Assembly (NCBI GenBank): GCA_007116075.1
Contig: SKJE01000162.1
Location: 1 to 36,889 of the forward strand
Reading direction: 5' to 3'
Origin: Spirochaetia bacterium
Lineage (GTDB): Bacteria > Spirochaetota > Spirochaetia > PWKH01
Length of the DNA: 36,889 nucleotides
The notes under the pieces were generated by a model that worked only from the letters and a program-made list of their open reading frames with translations, was not told the DNA's origin and made no database searches. This document shows, one piece after another, positions 22,801-31,495 of this stretch. How positions within the stretch are numbered: position 1 is the stretch's first letter; each line of letters opens with the position of its first letter. A program made the translations under genes and the position numbers.

Positions 22801-23850
22801 ATGGAAAAACGCCGAATACTGACTGGAGATCGTCCGACGGGCAAGCTGCATCTCGGACACTACGTTGGATCACTGCAGAATCGAGTGAAACTGCAGCATG
22901 AATATGAATGCTTCTTTATCCTGGCTGATCTGCATACCCTGACCACAAAACCCGAGAAAAGCTCGGTTGAGGAGATAGCCACACATACCAGGGATCTGGT
23001 GCTTGACTATATAGCCTGCGGCATCGATCCGGACAAGTCGGTAATCTATTTGCAGTCTGCGGTCCATGAAGTATATGAGATGAACCTCTTTTTTGAGATG
23101 ATGGTGACTGTACCGAGACTCCAGAGAATCCCAAGTCTCAAGGATATGGCTAAGTCCGCTGACCTGCAGGAAATGCCCTTTGGACTGCTCGGATACCCTA
23201 TACTCCAGGCAGCTGATATTCTCATGCCCAGGGCTCACCTGGTGCCTGTGGGCAAGGATAATGAATCCCATGTTGAGCTGACCCGGGAGATTGCCCGCAG
23301 GTTCAACTATCTCTACGGTGATGTGTTCAATATCCCCGATGTACTTATAGGCAATGTGGGCTCCCTGGTAGGGACTGACGGAAATACGAAGATGTCAAAA
23401 TCCCTGAACAACGCCATTTATCTCTCGGATTCAGCCAGAATAGTTGAGAAAAAGGTATCCGGTATGTATACCGATCCAAATCGTGTCCGTGCTGATATCC
23501 CTGGAACAGTGGAGGGCAACCCGGTTTTTATCTATCACGACGTCTTCAATTCCGACAAGGGTGAGGTGGAGGATCTCAAAGAGCGCTACCGGACCGGCCG
23601 GGTGGGGGACGTTGAGGTGAAGCAGAAACTTACCCGGGCATTGAACGGATTCCTGGATCCTATCCGTGACAAGCGGGAAGATATAGCCTCCCGGAAGGGT
23701 TATGTGGATGAAGTGATCTATGAGGGAACGATGAAAGCCCGGGAGGAGGCACGGATGACCCTCCAGGCGATGAAGAAGGCCATGGGGATCAGCGGTATAT
23801 GGAACAGGATCAGCAGAAAAGCAGAACAGGCGAGAAAGAGCAGGAGCTAG
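22801..23850 (+). CDS. trpS: Tryptophanyl-tRNA synthetase
   Basis: It charges tRNA-Trp. 349 residues, a normal length for bacterial TrpRS. Class I signatures are present: the HIGH motif as KLHLGHYVGS near the N-terminus and KMSKS at residues 197-201, with the TrpRS-specific segment GYPILQAADIL between them. TAAGGA lies nine bases before the ATG. The MutY-like gene follows after 50 bases and is probably cotranscribed. Confidence 0.97.
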   Translation: MEKRRILTGDRPTGKLHLGHYVGSLQNRVKLQHEYECFFILADLHTLTTKPEKSSVEEIATHTRDLVLDYIACGIDPDKSVIYLQSAVHEVYEMNLFFEMMVTVPRLQRIPSLKDMAKSADLQEMPFGLLGYPILQAADILMPRAHLVPVGKDNESHVELTREIARRFNYLYGDVFNIPDVLIGNVGSLVGTDGNTKMSKSLNNAIYLSDSARIVEKKVSGMYTDPNRVRADIPGTVEGNPVFIYHDVFNSDKGEVEDLKERYRTGRVGDVEVKQKLTRALNGFLDPIRDKREDIASRKGYVDEVIYEGTMKAREEARMTLQAMKKAMGISGIWNRISRKAEQARKSRS

Positions 23851-23900
23851 GGGAGTATCTTTTTCCCCCCTGTTCATCCACCGGGGAAGTACATCCAGTC

Positions 23901-24740
23901 ATGAGATCTCAATTCCAGGATGGGGTGTACCGCTATTATCGTGAGCACGGGAGGTCCCTTCCCTGGAGGGATAGCTGTGATCCCTATGAAATCCTGGTCT
24001 CGGAGATGATGCTTCAGCAGACCCAGGTTTCCCGGGTACTGCCGAAGTATCATGCATTTCTTGACCGATTTCCCACCTTGAACGAACTGAGCAGATCATC
24101 CCTTGCGGAAGTGTTCTCTCTCTGGCAGGGCCTCGGCTATAACCGCCGGGCCCAGGCGCTGCTGCAGATCGCCCGTCAATGTCCCCGGGGACTGCCGGAT
24201 ACAAGGGAGGAACTGCTGCAGCTGCCCATGGTAGGTCCTGCAACTTCTGCTGCGGTCCTTGCCTTTGCATGGAACCGTCCGGTGCTCTATCTGGAGACTA
24301 ATATCCGGCGGGTGCTGCTCTATGCGTTCTTCTACGAGCAGCAGGAGGTATATGACCGTACACTCTATCCCGTACTTGAGTATCTGCTGGACCGGGATAA
24401 CCCAAAACAGTGGTATTATGCCCTTATGGACTATGGGGTGTACCTGACCCGGCTCCTGCCGAATCCGAATCGGCGAAGCGCCCACTATACCCGGCAGGCT
24501 CCCTACCAAAATTCAAATCGCCATGTACGTGGAACTATCCTTTTGATCCTCAATGAGCGCGGACCGGTACGGCTGGATGAATTGGTTGATTATGCTTCCT
24601 TTGATCCTGACCGGGTCCGGGAGACCGCCCTGAAGCTCGAACAAGAGGGATTCATTGAAATCGACCGCCCGAACTCTGCTTCAGAGGAGGAGCCCTCCTA
24701 TGGTGAATGGCGTATGAGGATACCCTCGAACATAGTGTGA
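23901..24740 (+). CDS. MutY-like HhH-GPD DNA glycosylase without iron-sulfur cluster
   Basis: A base-excision glycosylase of 279 residues, most like A/G-specific adenine glycosylase. It keeps LPWR, the SEMMLQQTQV helix with E35 (E37 in E. coli MutY) and the helix-hairpin-helix LPMVGPATSAAVLAFA. The usual catalytic Asp of the LDGNV motif is replaced by E132 in LETNIRRV, and the four Cys that bind the cluster are missing. From about residue 210 a winged-helix-like domain (LILNERGPVRLDELVDYASF) replaces the usual C-terminal NUDIX-like domain. Residue 1 is set at ATG 23901, which aligns with MutY; an in-frame ATG at 23799 inside trpS would add 34 residues. Neither start has a strong ribosome binding site. 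Confidence 0.8.
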   Translation: MRSQFQDGVYRYYREHGRSLPWRDSCDPYEILVSEMMLQQTQVSRVLPKYHAFLDRFPTLNELSRSSLAEVFSLWQGLGYNRRAQALLQIARQCPRGLPDTREELLQLPMVGPATSAAVLAFAWNRPVLYLETNIRRVLLYAFFYEQQEVYDRTLYPVLEYLLDRDNPKQWYYALMDYGVYLTRLLPNPNRRSAHYTRQAPYQNSNRHVRGTILLILNERGPVRLDELVDYASFDPDRVRETALKLEQEGFIEIDRPNSASEEEPSYGEWRMRIPSNIV

Positions 24741-24790
24741 ACATTATATAATAAACTATGAATATTGCACAAAAAAATTGCAGAAAAGTA

Positions 24791-24819
24791 TTGATTTTAT
24801 GCAAAACATGCTGTATAAA
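24791..24819 (+). promoter_or_regulatory. Promoter of the candidate small RNA
   Basis: TTGATT (24791-24796) and TATAAA (24814-24819), 17 bases apart. Predicted start near 24826. Confidence 0.6.
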
Positions 24820-24825
24820 CGTACC

Positions 24826-24948
24826 TACCCTGCAATTTCCTGGAACATCGGAGCGGGTACCCGCTCGCTTCGACTAATCTGAGTTCTCCCTTTCAGGGGG
24901 AGCGAAGACCGGCCCATATACTCCTTACGAGCTATATGGGCCTTTTTT
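24826..24948 (+). ncRNA. Candidate structured small RNA of about 120 nt
   Basis: No open reading frame explains this stretch. It runs from a good promoter to a strong intrinsic terminator, and a separate promoter for the next gene follows, so it looks like its own unit. By eye it can fold as hairpin GAGCGG-GTAC-CCGCTC, then a stem CTTCG/CGAAG enclosing CTCCC/GGGAG, then the terminator stem. It lacks the SRP RNA apical motif and is too short for a typical 6S RNA. Alternatively it is a terminating leader (riboswitch-like) of the hexokinase gene. Confidence 0.5.
24911..24948 (+). terminator. Strong intrinsic terminator
   Basis: GGCCCATATA (24911-24920) pairs perfectly with TATATGGGCC (24933-24942); CTC/GAG can extend the stem inside the 12-base loop. 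Six T follow (24943-24948). Confidence 0.93.
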
Positions 24949-24961
24949 GGGCTATTATTTC

Positions 24962-24991
24962 TGGACAAACCCCTATATCTTTTCGTACAAT
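24962..24991 (+). promoter_or_regulatory. Hexokinase promoter
   Basis: TGGACA (24962-24967) and TACAAT (24986-24991), 5/6 matches each, 18 bases apart. The start near 24998 gives a leader of about 33 bases. Confidence 0.6.
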
Positions 24992-25030
24992 GGCCTGCAT
25001 ACGACTGGTCACAAAACAAGGAGCGTCACC

Positions 25031-26335
25031 ATGCTGTTTTCAAGAAGTGCCGATTCATTTCTGATGTCCCACGGTATCCATCCCGAGCAAGTAGATATGG
25101 ATCTCTTATGCAGGAGGTTTCTTCATGAAATGCATGAAGGCCTGCGGGGAGACCCGTCATCCCTGGCCATGCTTCCCACCTTTGTATCAGTCAAGGATAC
25201 AATTCCCTCCGGAGAACCGGTGATTGTGCTTGATGCGGGGGGGACAAACTTCCGTTCATGTCTGGTGACCTTTGATGATGAGGGCAAGTCCTATATATCA
25301 AGTTATTCCAAGCAGCCCATGCCGGGCAGTAAGGGTCTTCTCAGTAAGGATGAGTTCTTTCATGAACTGGCATCCTACACCCTTCCGCTTATCAAGGAGA
25401 GTGCTACCGTCGGGTTCTGCTTTTCATATCCCACCGAGAGTACACCCGGCCGGGACGGACGGGTGCTGCATTTTTCAAAGGAGGTTCAGGCCCCTGATGT
25501 TGTGGGAGAGCTTGTGGGAGAGAACCTTAAGCATCTTTTTCTCCAGCATCAGCCGGAGGGTAGATGGACTATAACGATCCTCAACGATACCGCGGCAACC
25601 CTGCTGGCCGGAAAAATAGCGGCCCGCAAGCACTACAGCGGATATATCGGCTTTATCCTGGGAACCGGCACCAACACAAGTTATGTGGAATCCTGTGAGG
25701 CTATCGGTAAGATCGACCGGCTATCCTTTTCGGGTGCTAACCAGATCGTGAATGTGGAAAGCGGGGGGTTTTTTCTCGGACTGAGTGATCTGGACCGACA
25801 GTTCTATGATACTACAAAGCATCCTGAAAGTTATCATTTTGAGAAAGTGGTCTCCGGGGCGTATCTTGGGCCCTATGTGCTGTTCGTACTGCACCAGGCA
25901 GCCCGGGAGGGGCTGTTCTGCGAAGAGACCTGCAGAAGTATTCTTGAGATAAAGACCATGAGCACCATCGAGATGGATGACCTGCTTCATACCCCGGATG
26001 TTCCTTCGGTGCTCCACCATGCCTGCGGTGAGAACCTGATGGACCGTTCTCTGGTCTACCAGATTGCAGACCGCCTGATTGAGCGGGCAGCCCGGTTATC
26101 AGCGGTGAACCTGTCTGCTGCGGTGCTGAAGTCCGGAGCGGGAGGTGATCCCTCCCGGCCGGTCTGCATCAATGCCGACGGAACCACGTTCCTGAAGACC
26201 CACCACCTGAAAAAGTACACTGAAGAGTACCTTCGGGAGTATCTGGTGGAACAGCACGGCAGGTTCTATGAGATGATCCATGTCGATAACGCGCCGGTAC
26301 TGGGAGCAGCTATCGCAGGTCTCCAGAACCGGTAA
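25031..26335 (+). CDS. Hexokinase, eukaryotic type
   Basis: It phosphorylates glucose and similar hexoses with ATP. 434 residues, with the fold of eukaryotic hexokinases (PF00349/PF03727) rather than bacterial glucokinase or ROK kinases. Motifs: phosphate loop LDAGGTNFRS (residues 67-76), the sugar-binding segment GFCFSYPTES, catalytic D186 in ILNDTAATLLAG, the second phosphate loop ILGTGTNTSYVE, and NVESGGFF. Such hexokinases are a known feature of treponemes. AAGGAG lies eight bases before ATG 25031; a longer frame to 24947 starts in the terminator and is rejected. It could handle the glucose released by the phosphorylase fusion. It overlaps the convergent APH-like gene by 26 bases. Confidence 0.93.
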   Translation: MLFSRSADSFLMSHGIHPEQVDMDLLCRRFLHEMHEGLRGDPSSLAMLPTFVSVKDTIPSGEPVIVLDAGGTNFRSCLVTFDDEGKSYISSYSKQPMPGSKGLLSKDEFFHELASYTLPLIKESATVGFCFSYPTESTPGRDGRVLHFSKEVQAPDVVGELVGENLKHLFLQHQPEGRWTITILNDTAATLLAGKIAARKHYSGYIGFILGTGTNTSYVESCEAIGKIDRLSFSGANQIVNVESGGFFLGLSDLDRQFYDTTKHPESYHFEKVVSGAYLGPYVLFVLHQAAREGLFCEETCRSILEIKTMSTIEMDDLLHTPDVPSVLHHACGENLMDRSLVYQIADRLIERAARLSAVNLSAAVLKSGAGGDPSRPVCINADGTTFLKTHHLKKYTEEYLREYLVEQHGRFYEMIHVDNAPVLGAAIAGLQNR

Positions 26336-27254
26336 GCAGCAGCGGGCTGCCCAGGGGGGAGATATCCCTTGCACCGGTTAAGTGAACAAGAAACCAGGAG
26401 GGGTCCTGGGTTCTCACTCCTGCCAGGGCCCACTGCAGTTCGCTTGTGAGGGCCCAGAACCGTGCCCGGTCAATCATCTCTTTGATCCCGGGATAGTGGC
26501 GGCTTATCAGGGCGGCAAAACCTTCTCCGTAATCGTTAATAATACTCGAGATATCATAGGCGGGATCACCAAGTCCGGCGGATCCGAAATCGATAATGCC
26601 GGTTATCCGTCTGCTGTCAGGATCATAGAGAATGTGATAGGAACGGAGATCACCATGAATCAGATATTCCCGGCAGTCCATAAAGGTATTGTCACCGATA
26701 AGCGGATGAAAAATTTCCTCTATCTGATCTTGCATATATGAACTGAGAAAGGGGAATAGTTCCTGTTGTAATTCATCGAGCAGGGAGAGCCAGTCGTTAT
26801 AGCTCTGGTAGGTAAGTGAACGCTTCACCTCTCCTGCCTCCTGCCTGCGTCCGGGCAGATGGTGCATATTCCGCAAGAAGAGTGCCAGCTGTTCAGCTAT
26901 AGCTTGCTGGTCCTTTCTGGGGAACTGCAGCAGCTGATTCCTTGACAGCGGTATACCCGGTATGGCCTCATAGCTGATAAACCCCTGATCATAGCTCCGC
27001 CATACAGGCACTGCAAGATTAGAGCGGTCTTGGATGAACTCAAGGCAGATCCGTTCCTGCTCCATGTCCTCCAGCACCCAGGTATACCGGGGAAAACGAA
27101 AGATGATGTTGGAGTTAATAATGACGATATCATTGAGCATGCCGTCCCGGTTGTGCTCAACCTCTTCAATAACAAGATCAGGCCGCACCTGAGTAATCTG
27201 CTGCAGATGTTCTCGCTGGATCAACGCTTCCCTGTTCATCCTCCGTTTTGGCAT
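26310..27254 (-). CDS. APH/choline-kinase fold phosphotransferase
   Basis: A protein-kinase-like small-molecule kinase of 314 residues (aminoglycoside phosphotransferase family, PF01636). Brenner-like motif IHGDLRSYHIL with catalytic D202, where the usual metal-binding Asn position is His, as in some APH(2'')-type members; the metal Asp D222 is in IIDFGSAGLGDP. The substrate cannot be inferred, and presence of the fold is not evidence of antibiotic resistance. AGGGGGA precedes the ATG by about five bases. It follows the GGDEF gene on the same strand by 41 bases and is probably cotranscribed. Confidence 0.85.
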   Translation of the reverse strand: MPKRRMNREALIQREHLQQITQVRPDLVIEEVEHNRDGMLNDIVIINSNIIFRFPRYTWVLEDMEQERICLEFIQDRSNLAVPVWRSYDQGFISYEAIPGIPLSRNQLLQFPRKDQQAIAEQLALFLRNMHHLPGRRQEAGEVKRSLTYQSYNDWLSLLDELQQELFPFLSSYMQDQIEEIFHPLIGDNTFMDCREYLIHGDLRSYHILYDPDSRRITGIIDFGSAGLGDPAYDISSIINDYGEGFAALISRHYPGIKEMIDRARFWALTSELQWALAGVRTQDPSWFLVHLTGARDISPLGSPLLLTGSGDLR

Positions 27255-27295
27255 GCTATCCCCCTTATGCTAAGGAGATTATAGCACGAATCAGA

Positions 27296-29515
27296 TCAGG
27301 AGGTGATATTGTTCTTAAGAAGCCGAAGAGCAGCATGGTTCATTTCGCTGTATACGCAGTAGCGGTTCTTACCCTGGTGCTTAGCTGAATACTGTGCCTT
27401 GTCGGCCAGATTGAGCAGTTCGGCAAATTCCGATGCATCCTGGGGATACATACTCACCCCGATGCTTGCTCCCACTTCGAACTGCTCCCGGCCGATACTC
27501 AAAGGCTGGCTGAGGGCTTGGATCAGCTTGTCCAGGATGATATAGATCGAGTCCTGCTTTTTCATATCGCTGAAGACCGCCACAAATTCATCTCCCCCCA
27601 GCCTGGCGATCAGGTCACTTCTCCTCAGGGCTTTTCTCATCCGCCTGCTCAAGATCCTCAGGGCTTCATCCCCTGCCCAGTGACCGAGGGTGTCATTGAT
27701 GGGTTTAAAATTGTCAATGTCGATAAAGCACACAGCAAAGGGGGTCTGGTTTCGTTTGGCCAGCATCAGCATCGGAATAGACCGCTCATAGAGCAGATGC
27801 CTGTTGGGCAGCCCTGTCAGGTCATCATATATTGCAAGCTGCTCAATCTTGGTGTGGGCATCCTTGAGTTCCCGGTGGGCAAGGCTCAACCGTTCCTTCT
27901 CATCCCTGAGGGATTCATTGGTCTTCTTGATCTCCTCCATGATGCGGAAGTTTGCCGTTGATATCGCCATCTGGTTGGCCAGCAGCTTGATTACATCAGC
28001 ATCCTGGGACGAATAGGAATCCGGCTCTAATGCCTTGAGGCTGAGAACGCCCAGCAGTTCCCCCCTGGCTTCCAGGGGAATGAGAAGTATCGAACTGTAG
28101 TCGTTTAACTTGTCTGACACCGGTCCTTCCCGGAATTGATACCCCTCTGCTGCCACATCCCGGATAAGCAGCTGTTTCCGGGTTCGTGCACAGTATGCCT
28201 CTATGGAATTCCGATCCTGAAAATCTATATCAGGCTGGTCCTGGACATACTTATCCTGTGCAATATGGTAACGGTACTGAAGCTTGCGACGGTCCTGATA
28301 GAAAAAGATGACACTGAAGGCATCCACCGTGAAGAGCTGCTTCAACTTCAGATAGAGGCTGTCGATCATAAGGTCAAGATTAAGCAGTGAGTTAATCTCA
28401 TCAGCCAGGGAGTTGATATTTTTTATCAAGTCATAGGAGTGTCGGAGGGATGCGCTGCGTTTCTTGAGGAAATCCCTTTCAGCGCTGATTGAACGGTTGC
28501 TGTAGGAAAGCTCCATAGAACGAATATCACTGAGTACCTTTTTCTGGACCGCATTGCTGTTGATCTCCATCACCTCCCGGCTGCAGGTGTAGGCTTTTTC
28601 ATAGGCACCAATTGACTCATAGAGTCCCATGAGGGACTTCGCAATCTCAAGGACATGCTGGTTCAGACCGTGCTGTTGGGCGAGATTACGGGCCCGCTTC
28701 AGCCGATCTATTGCATCGGCTGACCGATCCTTGATACTGTCGATCCTGGCCAGGAGGTGCAGAGACTCCACTTCAGTCTGGAAAAACCCTCTGGATACCG
28801 CCTGGTCAAGCGCAATAGTGAGAAACTGTTCGCTCCGGAGATAGTCGTGCTGGTCCAGGTAGATGGTACCGACGGTGAGCAGCACTTCAGGAGTCTGGGC
28901 AAACTGGCGGGATTCAAAGCATTCCAGTGCAGCGTGCAGGTGATTAAGGGCTTCATCAACATCCCCGGCAGTACTGAGGGAGCTGCCCAGATAGAGATGA
29001 ACCAGACCCTGCTGGTGGACATCGCCGGTTACTTGTACCGCCTCCTGGGCTGCTTGAAGATACCTCAGGGCTTTACTCTGCATGCTGATAAGCATGTATA
29101 CCCTGCCGAGATATATATTTGCATACCCGTAATGATAGACATCATTCTGCTCTACCGCCAGCTGCTTTATATCTAGAAACTGGTACACCGCCTTTGCATA
29201 TTTGCTTAAGGTCAGGGAACAGACACCGAGGGAGGTACGGATACTCATATACAACGTTCTGGCTGCATCGTCTCTGGGTGGAGAGATCAACTTAAGCCCC
29301 TCCTGCAGTTTCTCCTGGGCCTTGGCGGCATCGGACTGATAAAGATCCGCTGTTGCCTCTACATAGAGCAGCCGTGCATAGGCGAGGGGATTTGTCTGTG
29401 GTTCAAGTTGGTTTTTTAAGGTGCATGCCTGTTCTCGACAAGCGAGGGGATTCTGTCTCAGTCCATCCAGCAGATGGTCAATCAGCTGGGATGTGTTTTC
29501 GTCTAGATTGCCCAT
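27296..29515 (-). CDS. TPR-GAF-GGDEF protein, probable diguanylate cyclase
   Basis: A cytoplasmic signalling protein of 739 residues. Residues about 10-330 are TPR-like helical repeats, about 335-380 a coiled coil, about 385-520 a GAF domain, about 530-560 a second coiled coil, and the last 170 a GGDEF domain. The active site is canonical GGDEF (640-644) and is preceded at five residues by RRSD, an RxxD inhibitory site, so it should make cyclic-di-GMP under product feedback. No membrane helix, so signals are likely cytoplasmic or protein-borne. ATG 29515 has GAGG seven bases upstream; a TTG two codons earlier is rejected. The ribosome binding site lies in one arm of a large inverted repeat (29522-29579). 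Confidence 0.93.
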   Translation of the reverse strand: MGNLDENTSQLIDHLLDGLRQNPLACREQACTLKNQLEPQTNPLAYARLLYVEATADLYQSDAAKAQEKLQEGLKLISPPRDDAARTLYMSIRTSLGVCSLTLSKYAKAVYQFLDIKQLAVEQNDVYHYGYANIYLGRVYMLISMQSKALRYLQAAQEAVQVTGDVHQQGLVHLYLGSSLSTAGDVDEALNHLHAALECFESRQFAQTPEVLLTVGTIYLDQHDYLRSEQFLTIALDQAVSRGFFQTEVESLHLLARIDSIKDRSADAIDRLKRARNLAQQHGLNQHVLEIAKSLMGLYESIGAYEKAYTCSREVMEINSNAVQKKVLSDIRSMELSYSNRSISAERDFLKKRSASLRHSYDLIKNINSLADEINSLLNLDLMIDSLYLKLKQLFTVDAFSVIFFYQDRRKLQYRYHIAQDKYVQDQPDIDFQDRNSIEAYCARTRKQLLIRDVAAEGYQFREGPVSDKLNDYSSILLIPLEARGELLGVLSLKALEPDSYSSQDADVIKLLANQMAISTANFRIMEEIKKTNESLRDEKERLSLAHRELKDAHTKIEQLAIYDDLTGLPNRHLLYERSIPMLMLAKRNQTPFAVCFIDIDNFKPINDTLGHWAGDEALRILSRRMRKALRRSDLIARLGGDEFVAVFSDMKKQDSIYIILDKLIQALSQPLSIGREQFEVGASIGVSMYPQDASEFAELLNLADKAQYSAKHQGKNRYCVYSEMNHAALRLLKNNITS

Positions 29516-29521
29516 AGTCAA

Positions 29522-29579
29522 CCTCTATACTTTTTTTGATACACAAAGTATACACAAAAATGTGGAAAAAGTATAGAGG
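29522..29579. repeat. 14-bp perfect inverted repeat overlapping the ribosome binding site of the GGDEF gene
   Basis: CCTCTATACTTTTT (29522-29535) and AAAAAGTATAGAGG (29566-29579) are perfect reverse complements with 30 bases between them; the interior also holds GTATAC and CACA/TGTG. On the minus-strand RNA the AGAGG ribosome binding site pairs with CCTCT. No T run follows, so it is not a terminator. Confidence 0.9.
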
Positions 29580-29588
29580 ACTACAATG

Positions 29589-31409
29589 TTAATGTTCAGC
29601 TTTGCTGATGATCATCCTGTGCCATGCAAGAAGCAGCGCCTCACCTTCAGGGTCGTGTCCCTTCAGGTCCGCCATCACCCTGAATACCGGTTCAGTTCCG
29701 GACTTTCTCATCCAGATGCTTCCCTTCGCAGTATCCTGATGGTCAAAAAAGACAATGCGCAGTCCCCCTGAAGACAAACTTCTGAACTGGGACCCGACTC
29801 CTTCGAGACTCCGGGTTCCTTCAGTATTGTACTCTCTCCAGGATACAAAACCGAATCGATTCTTAAGCATCTGCCGGTCCCGCTGCCAGGAAGAACTGAA
29901 GCACTCTTCGTAGCTGGTTTTGAGCTGTTCCTGGTCTGCACTGTATATTTCAAGGAGTGCCCGGGGGTCAGAACTTGCGGTGGTGGTATATGCAGGCAGG
30001 GTGCCAATGATATCTGCTAGGGTAAAACCCTTCTGGGGAGCGTCCATGATACCGGCAGCTTCGCACCACCGGGAAAAAAGTCCCTTGGAGGAACCCTCGT
30101 CCCTCAGGGTAAGCAGCTTGATCAGGGAGAGCAGGGTGTTCAATGGGTCCCGTACCGTTGAGGGATGGGTAATGTTACCCCCGTTTGATCCCTCGCCGAG
30201 CACCCGCACCTGGTATCCCTGTTCCCTGAGCTCCTTTGCAAGGTTTACCACATTCGCCTCTCCCACTTCCCCACGAAACACCTGGGCATTGAACCGGGAG
30301 GCCACTTCATCTACAAGCAGGGATGTGGCACAGTTTACAGCTACCGCCGGGCGTTGTGTACCGTTTGCTGTGTATGCCAGTTCCGAGAGTACTACCAATG
30401 CAAACAGCTTCTGCGCCTCCAGCCGACAGGCCTTGCCTGTGTTCTCATCTATATAGACGATGTTTCCCCGGTCTCCGTCATTATCGTAGACAATACCGAT
30501 CTGAAAGGAGGGATCCCGACTGTAGGCGGCCTCAAGGGCTTTTATGCAGGGATTAAGATTATCCCCCTCGGGCAGGATTCCGTGGGCAATGACTCCAGGA
30601 ACGTGGTTCATAGCTGCTGTGGGAATATCTATAGAATGGAGGAGGGACTCGTCTATGGATGTAGTCCGGGCTGAACCATTATAGTCTATCAGGATTGAGA
30701 GAGGTGCTTCGGCGACACCCGAGCGTATACGGCTGTAGAGTGAATCCTGGCCGCAGATGCACATGCTGTCGGCGGCAGTGTGTCCGGTGAACTCGCGGTA
30801 CACCTCAAGACTCTGCTGCTTATATGCTTCTCGGCGGCTCAGTACCTGGAACAGGTGGTCCATGGGGACTTTATCCAAGGTTCCCAGAGCCTGCTGTATG
30901 CAGTCGTCATGGGTTATCAGGGAGGTATATTCCGTAATAAGCTCCCGGGACTCCTCCCCGGGTATCACTCCCGCAGGACCAAGGAACTTACATCCATTAT
31001 GTCCCAGAGGATTGTGACTTGCGGAGATATAGATTCCCCCCTGCAGGGTGTGGTCAGACATAACCCATGCAATAACTTCGCATACTGCAGCCTGCCCGAG
31101 GCTGCGTACTTCCCACCCTTCACTGATGAGGGCTGCTGCAATGAGCTGCTCAAGTATTTCACCCGTAGGCCTGGTATCCCGGGCAGTGATGAGCACCCGG
31201 GTATCCGGACTCTTTCTTCTGAGATACCGGGAATACGCCAGTGCAGCTGTAACAGCTATCACCTGATGGGCAGGCGCTGTATCTGTAGAACTGCTGTGCT
31301 CTCCTCCATCTCGGGCAAAGACTGTTCTCCATCCCGATGCGGAGAGAATCATCTGCCGATGGGCAGAAAGAACCTGATCGTGGGTAGGAACTGGAGTTAT
31401 GAATTTCAT
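29589..31409 (-). CDS. Alpha-D-phosphohexomutase (phosphoglucomutase/phosphomannomutase)
   Basis: It interconverts hexose-1- and hexose-6-phosphates through a phosphoserine. 606 residues with all four family sites: phosphoserine S131 in SASHNP, metal loop DNDGDR (D309, D311, D313), sugar-specificity loop GEGSNGG (405-411) and the phosphate-binding RKSGTEP near residue 578. The length suits the long PgcA-type bacterial phosphoglucomutases; the GEGSNGG loop does not let me decide between glucose and mannose. ATG 31409 has GGAGG four bases upstream. The frame continues upstream to 31640 but that part lies across the divergent pyridoxal kinase promoter region and is rejected. Confidence 0.93.
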   Translation of the reverse strand: MKFITPVPTHDQVLSAHRQMILSASGWRTVFARDGGEHSSSTDTAPAHQVIAVTAALAYSRYLRRKSPDTRVLITARDTRPTGEILEQLIAAALISEGWEVRSLGQAAVCEVIAWVMSDHTLQGGIYISASHNPLGHNGCKFLGPAGVIPGEESRELITEYTSLITHDDCIQQALGTLDKVPMDHLFQVLSRREAYKQQSLEVYREFTGHTAADSMCICGQDSLYSRIRSGVAEAPLSILIDYNGSARTTSIDESLLHSIDIPTAAMNHVPGVIAHGILPEGDNLNPCIKALEAAYSRDPSFQIGIVYDNDGDRGNIVYIDENTGKACRLEAQKLFALVVLSELAYTANGTQRPAVAVNCATSLLVDEVASRFNAQVFRGEVGEANVVNLAKELREQGYQVRVLGEGSNGGNITHPSTVRDPLNTLLSLIKLLTLRDEGSSKGLFSRWCEAAGIMDAPQKGFTLADIIGTLPAYTTTASSDPRALLEIYSADQEQLKTSYEECFSSSWQRDRQMLKNRFGFVSWREYNTEGTRSLEGVGSQFRSLSSGGLRIVFFDHQDTAKGSIWMRKSGTEPVFRVMADLKGHDPEGEALLLAWHRMIISKAEH

Positions 31410-31495
31410 GGAACCTCCAAGCATACGGATATGGATAAAACCATAGCATGATTGGAGGAATTTGTATATTATGGGGGCATCTAGGGAGGTGTGAT

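Noticed and set aside
24947-25030. Longer hexokinase frame starting at 24947
   Set aside because: The start would lie in the T run of the terminator and upstream of the hexokinase promoter; ATG 25031 has AAGGAG.
26310-27254. APH-fold gene as an antibiotic resistance gene
   Set aside because: Only the general fold and motifs are visible; position in an operon with a GGDEF gene and ordinary base composition argue for a housekeeping kinase.
29522-29579. The large inverted repeat as an intrinsic terminator of the phosphohexomutase gene
   Set aside because: No T run follows the second arm on the minus strand; the next bases are TTGACTATG, the start of the GGDEF gene.
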